The translations under genes and the position numbers were made by a program. The notes beneath the pieces are model-generated. The model saw nothing but the letters and a program-made list of their open reading frames with translations, was not told the origin of the DNA and did no database searches. A DNA stretch of 8,886 bases, taken from contig JACRHK010000183.1 of NCBI GenBank assembly GCA_016217625.1, positions 1 through 8,886 on the forward strand. Reading direction: 5' to 3'. Shown here one piece after another: positions 6,798 to 8,886 of the stretch (position 1 is its first letter; the number at the start of each line of letters is the position of its first letter). The DNA is from Nitrospirota bacterium. GTDB lineage: Bacteria > Nitrospirota > RBG-16-64-22 > JACRHK01.

Positions 6798-6827
6798 TAG
6801 ACAAATGCAAGTTGTTCCCTTTATGCT
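6798..6827 (+). promoter_or_regulatory. Candidate promoter for the hydrogenase genes
   Basis: TAGACA (6798-6803, 5 of 6 for -35) is followed after 18 bp by TATGCT (6822-6827, 4 of 6 for -10). The leader would be about 57 nt. No sigma54 GG-N10-GC element was seen in this spacer. Confidence 0.35.
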
Positions 6828-6878
6828 TACACTGCGTGAGTGGGTGTTTTTTGAACGACTCGTACAGCCTCTGCTACG

Positions 6879-6885
6879 AAGGAGG
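6879..6885 (+). promoter_or_regulatory. Strong Shine-Dalgarno of the hydrogenase small subunit
   Basis: AAGGAGG lies 5 nt before the ATG at 6891, which fixes that start over the in-frame ATG at 6912. Confidence 0.75.
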
Positions 6886-6890
6886 GCGTT

Positions 6891-8000
6891 ATGCGATACC
6901 TTTCCGGCGCAATGACAAAGACAACGGTCGACGTGGACGCTTCGCGGATCGACCGGAGGGAGTTCCTCTGGTTGTGCGGGGCGACGGCCGCAATCCTCGG
7001 CCTGGGGGAGGGGTGGGTGCCCAAAATCGCCGAGGCGCTGGAGAAGGCGGCTGTCCAGCGGCCGTCCGTCATGTGGTTGAACTTTGCCTCGGACACGGGC
7101 TGCACCGAGGCGCTGATCAAGGCCAACTATCCCAACATCGCCCAGCTCATCCTGGAGACACTGAGCCTGGACTACCACGAGACGATCATGGCTGCGGCGG
7201 GCGTGCAGTCGGAGGAGATCCTCGCCCAGGCCCTCAAAAAGGGAGGGTACATCCTGATCATCGAGGGGGCCGTCCCGACGAAGAAGGGATACGGGATGAT
7301 CGCCCGCCGCGACATGATCGACATCGGCAAGGAGTTCTCCGCAAAGGCCAAGGCGGTCATTGCCGTGGGGAGCTGCGCTACCTGGGGCGGCGTCCCCGCG
7401 GGGAACCCCAACCCGGCGGGGCTGAAGGGGGTGCGCGACGCCCTCGGGGTCGACTGCATCAATCTCGACCTCTGCCCCGTGAACGAGGCGATCCTTGTGG
7501 CCACGATCGTGGACTTCCTGCTCACGGGCAAGGTCCCCGAGAGAGACCGCTTCGGCCGACCGAAGATCTTCTACGGCCAGACGATCCACGACCAATGCGA
7601 GCGGCGGGCGCATTTTGAGGCGGGCCGGTTCGTGGAGCGGTTCGGAAGCAAAGAGGAGGAGTTGGGATACTGCCTCTACAAGATGGGGTGCAAGGGGCCG
7701 ATGACGTACGCCAACTGTTCGAAGGTCCGGTACAATGACCGGGTGAGTTGGTGCATCGGCGCCGGAGGTCCCTGCATCGGGTGCGCCGAGCACGGCTGGG
7801 TGGACAAGTTCGCCGGCTTCTATGAGCGGCTTCCCGGCGTCGCGGTCCCCGGCATCGAAGGGGTGGAGGCGGGGGCCGACAAGATCGGTCTCGTCGCCGG
7901 CGCCGCCACTGCGGCGGGGATTGCCGCCCATGCGATTGCAACCGCGGCCAAAGGGCGTTTCAAGGGGGAGCCGCCTGAGAGGGGCGTGAAAAAAGAGTAG
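6891..8000 (+). CDS. [NiFe] hydrogenase small subunit, Tat-exported and membrane-anchored
   Basis: The 369-residue subunit carries the three Fe-S clusters that move electrons between the Ni-Fe site and the respiratory chain. A Tat motif (DRREFLWL, Arg22-Arg23) and hydrophobic segment (about 26-40) direct the folded complex across the membrane. A C-terminal hydrophobic helix (about 331-354) is the usual membrane anchor of group 1 enzymes. Proximal cluster: Asp68 occupies the position of the first cysteine (SDTGC), with Cys71, Cys162 (GSCATWGG) and Cys195. Distal cluster: His233, Cys236, Cys261, Cys267. Medial cluster: Cys276, Cys295, Cys298, plus Cys288 where 3Fe enzymes have Pro. The Asp substitution recalls the 3Cys-1Asp proximal cluster described for the actinobacterial-type (group 1h) enzyme of Ralstonia eutropha, but the Tat signal and membrane helix differ from what I recall of that enzyme, so I leave the subgroup open. 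The large subunit follows after 225 bp; the cytochrome b partner and maturation genes would lie beyond the window. Confidence 0.96.
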   Translation: MRYLSGAMTKTTVDVDASRIDRREFLWLCGATAAILGLGEGWVPKIAEALEKAAVQRPSVMWLNFASDTGCTEALIKANYPNIAQLILETLSLDYHETIMAAAGVQSEEILAQALKKGGYILIIEGAVPTKKGYGMIARRDMIDIGKEFSAKAKAVIAVGSCATWGGVPAGNPNPAGLKGVRDALGVDCINLDLCPVNEAILVATIVDFLLTGKVPERDRFGRPKIFYGQTIHDQCERRAHFEAGRFVERFGSKEEELGYCLYKMGCKGPMTYANCSKVRYNDRVSWCIGAGGPCIGCAEHGWVDKFAGFYERLPGVAVPGIEGVEAGADKIGLVAGAATAAGIAAHAIATAAKGRFKGEPPERGVKKE

Positions 8001-8022
8001 GGCAGGCCTCTGTGCCTGCCCT
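7999..8022 (+). other. Perfect hairpin at the stop codon of the small subunit gene
   Basis: AGGGCAGGC (7999-8007) and GCCTGCCCT (8014-8022) form a 9-bp stem with loop CTCTGT, starting within the TAG stop. No T-run follows, so it fits an mRNA-stabilising or processing structure between the two subunit genes better than a terminator. Confidence 0.6.
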
Positions 8023-8040
8023 GATGCACCCTCCCCTCTG

Positions 8041-8122
8041 TCCCCTCCCCTTTAATCCATCCCCCCCACCTCTGTCCTCCCCCACCTGTGGGGGGAGGAT
8101 GTGGAGGGGGTGAGGGAGGGGA
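8041..8122. repeat. Imperfect long inverted repeat (REP/MITE-like) between hydrogenase genes
   Basis: The left arm (8041-8083) and right arm (8090-8122) are C-rich and G-rich imperfect complements. Both ends read TCCCCTCCC in their own orientation, and the left arm has about 10 extra nt. The core stem is TCCTCCCCCA (8075-8084) with TGGGGGGAGGA (8089-8099) and a 4-nt loop. The GGAGGATGTGGAGGGGGTGAGGG flank matches the layout of the repeat at 429-467 in reverse orientation. Confidence 0.6.
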
Positions 8123-8165
8123 GATAATTTATAGATCCCCGACAGCTTTCGGCGGGGAAGCGCAT

Positions 8166-8192
8166 ATCCTTCCCCCATCGAGGGGGAGGGAT
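8166..8192. repeat. Second C/G-rich hairpin in the hydrogenase spacer
   Basis: ATCCTTCCCCC (8166-8176) pairs with GGGGGAGGGAT (8182-8192), 11 bp with one T·G pair and loop ATCGA. It resembles the palindromic core of the neighbouring repeat and lies 19 nt upstream of the large subunit ribosome-binding site. Confidence 0.55.
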
Positions 8193-8210
8193 AAAGAAGC
8201 GGGATGTTCA

Positions 8211-8219
8211 AAGGAGGTG
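8211..8219 (+). promoter_or_regulatory. Full-consensus Shine-Dalgarno of the large subunit
   Basis: AAGGAGGTG is fully complementary to the usual anti-SD, with AGGAGG ending 8 nt before the ATG at 8226. It allows independent strong translation despite the structured spacer upstream. Confidence 0.8.
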
Positions 8220-8225
8220 AGGAGG

Positions 8226-8886
8226 ATGGCCCGCATCGTCATCGATCCGATCACTCGCATCGAGGGGCACATGGCCATTGAGGTCGAGGTGGAAGGAGGG
8301 AAAGTCAAGGACGCCTGGACCTCGGGCACGCTCTTCCGGGGATTTGAGATTGTCCTCAACGGCCGCGACCCCCGCGACGCCTATCACATCACGCAGCGGA
8401 TCTGCGGCGTCTGCCCCACCTCCCACGCCCACACGGCGGCGCTCTGCCTGGAAGACGCGGCCGGCGTCCACCCCCCCGACAACGGGCGCCTGGTAAGGAA
8501 CATGGTGGAGGGGGCGCAGTTCCTCCACTCCCACATCCTCTGGTTCTACCATCTGGCGGCTTTGGACTTCGTGGACGTCGTGGCCGCGCTCAAGGCCCAG
8601 CCCAAGGAGCAGTCGCTCAAGGACGTCCAGGCGCGGCTGAAGCGCTTTGTGGAAGGCGGACAGCTCGGCCCCTTCGCCAACGCCTACTGGGGGCATCCGG
8701 CCTACAAGCTGCCCCCCGAGGTGAACCTGCTGGCCGTGGCCCATTACCTGGAGGCCCTGGAGAAGCAGGCGCAGGCCTCGCATATCTCGGCCATCTTCGG
8801 CGGGTGGATGCCAATGACGATGACAACCCCCGCCGGCGGCTCCACGCACGTCCCCACCGTGGACGACATGGCGAACCTCCTGCCCC
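8226..8886 (+). CDS. [NiFe] hydrogenase large subunit, N-terminal part (3' end outside window)
   Basis: The first 220 residues are present and the frame runs open to the right edge. This subunit holds the Ni-Fe(CN)2CO catalytic site that splits or forms H2. The N-terminal DPITRIEGH motif includes the conserved Glu13 of the proton path. The L1 motif RICGVCPTSH places two Ni/Fe ligands at Cys60 and Cys63. GTLFRGFEIVLNGRDPRDA (34-52) and NMVEGAQFLHSHILWFYH (92-109) are typical of group 1 uptake-type enzymes. The second cysteine pair (L2) and C-terminal processing site lie outside the window. At 190-206 the segment reads IFGGWMPMTMTTPAGGS where standard enzymes have GGKxPH, so the usual Lys and His are missing. 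It has no signal peptide, as expected for export by piggy-back on the small subunit Tat signal. Confidence 0.96.
   Translation, partial: MARIVIDPITRIEGHMAIEVEVEGGKVKDAWTSGTLFRGFEIVLNGRDPRDAYHITQRICGVCPTSHAHTAALCLEDAAGVHPPDNGRLVRNMVEGAQFLHSHILWFYHLAALDFVDVVAALKAQPKEQSLKDVQARLKRFVEGGQLGPFANAYWGHPAYKLPPEVNLLAVAHYLEALEKQAQASHISAIFGGWMPMTMTTPAGGSTHVPTVDDMANLLP

Noticed and set aside
6830..6848. CACT/AGTG mini-hairpin followed by TTTTTT, a possible attenuator before the hydrogenase
   Set aside because: The stem has only 4 bp and the T-run is separated from it, so I cannot support termination.
6779..7618. Plus-strand frame beginning MYSIRGIDKCKLF, overlapping the hydrogenase
   Set aside because: Most of it is out-of-frame hydrogenase sequence, rich in Arg/Gly; the short leading part lacks a ribosome-binding site.
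6789..7931. 380-codon minus-strand frame opposite the hydrogenase small subunit
   Set aside because: It is a shadow of a clear hydrogenase gene with a Tat signal and cluster ligands.
8061..8122. Possible CRISPR-like or tandem repeat because of recurring CCTC/GAGG tracts
   Set aside because: There are no equal-length repeats with unique spacers; the pattern is one inverted repeat in C/G-rich sequence.

Overview
The window is a GC-rich bacterial stretch with a redox theme: multiheme cytochromes at the left end and a membrane-bound [NiFe] hydrogenase at the right end. Between them lie a c-di-GMP signalling protein, a molybdenum-cofactor gene and three small uncharacterised genes on the minus strand. 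The Tat-exported hydrogenase, long CXXCH cytochromes and MobB point to a respiratory Gram-negative-type bacterium with anaerobic or microaerobic metabolism, such as Desulfobacterota/Geobacter-like, Nitrospirota or NC10-like lineages. No rRNA or other taxonomic marker is present, so the lineage is not settled.

Layout. Positions 3-386 (+) are the C-terminal end of a cytochrome c with three CXXCH motifs. Positions 389-2404 (+), only 2 nt downstream, encode a large fusion: signal peptide, 11 CXXCH motifs and a six-helix b-type cytochrome domain. After an AT-rich spacer, 2621-4381 (+) encodes a PAS-GGDEF-EAL protein. A spacer with a good sigma70-type promoter leads into mobB (4570-5115, +). A convergent minus-strand cluster follows: a small exported Tyr/Gly-rich protein (5753-6100) and an exported protein with a GspC/PilP-like core (5129-5725), probably one operon. 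A separate unknown cytosolic protein lies at 6226-6600. A pyrimidine-rich spacer (6604-6890) precedes the hydrogenase small subunit (6891-8000, +). A hairpin-filled 225-bp spacer follows, then the large subunit (from 8226, cut by the window end).

How the genes may work together. The small and large subunits form a periplasm-facing H2-oxidising (or H2-evolving) enzyme anchored by a C-terminal helix. The b/c fusion is the type of protein that passes electrons between the quinone pool and periplasmic hemes. A shared quinone-pool link between the two is inference, because they are about 4.5 kb apart and separated by unrelated genes. MobB serves molybdoenzymes, none of which is visible here.

Most notable signals. 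The hydrogenase small subunit has Asp68 where the first proximal-cluster cysteine normally lies, with the other three ligands kept, giving a predicted 3Cys-1Asp cluster. The large subunit lacks the usual GGKxPH motif. A G/C-rich palindromic repeat family appears both between the two hydrogenase genes and, read in frame, inside the N-terminus of the 11-heme cytochrome. No CRISPR array, tRNA, rRNA or transposase was found.
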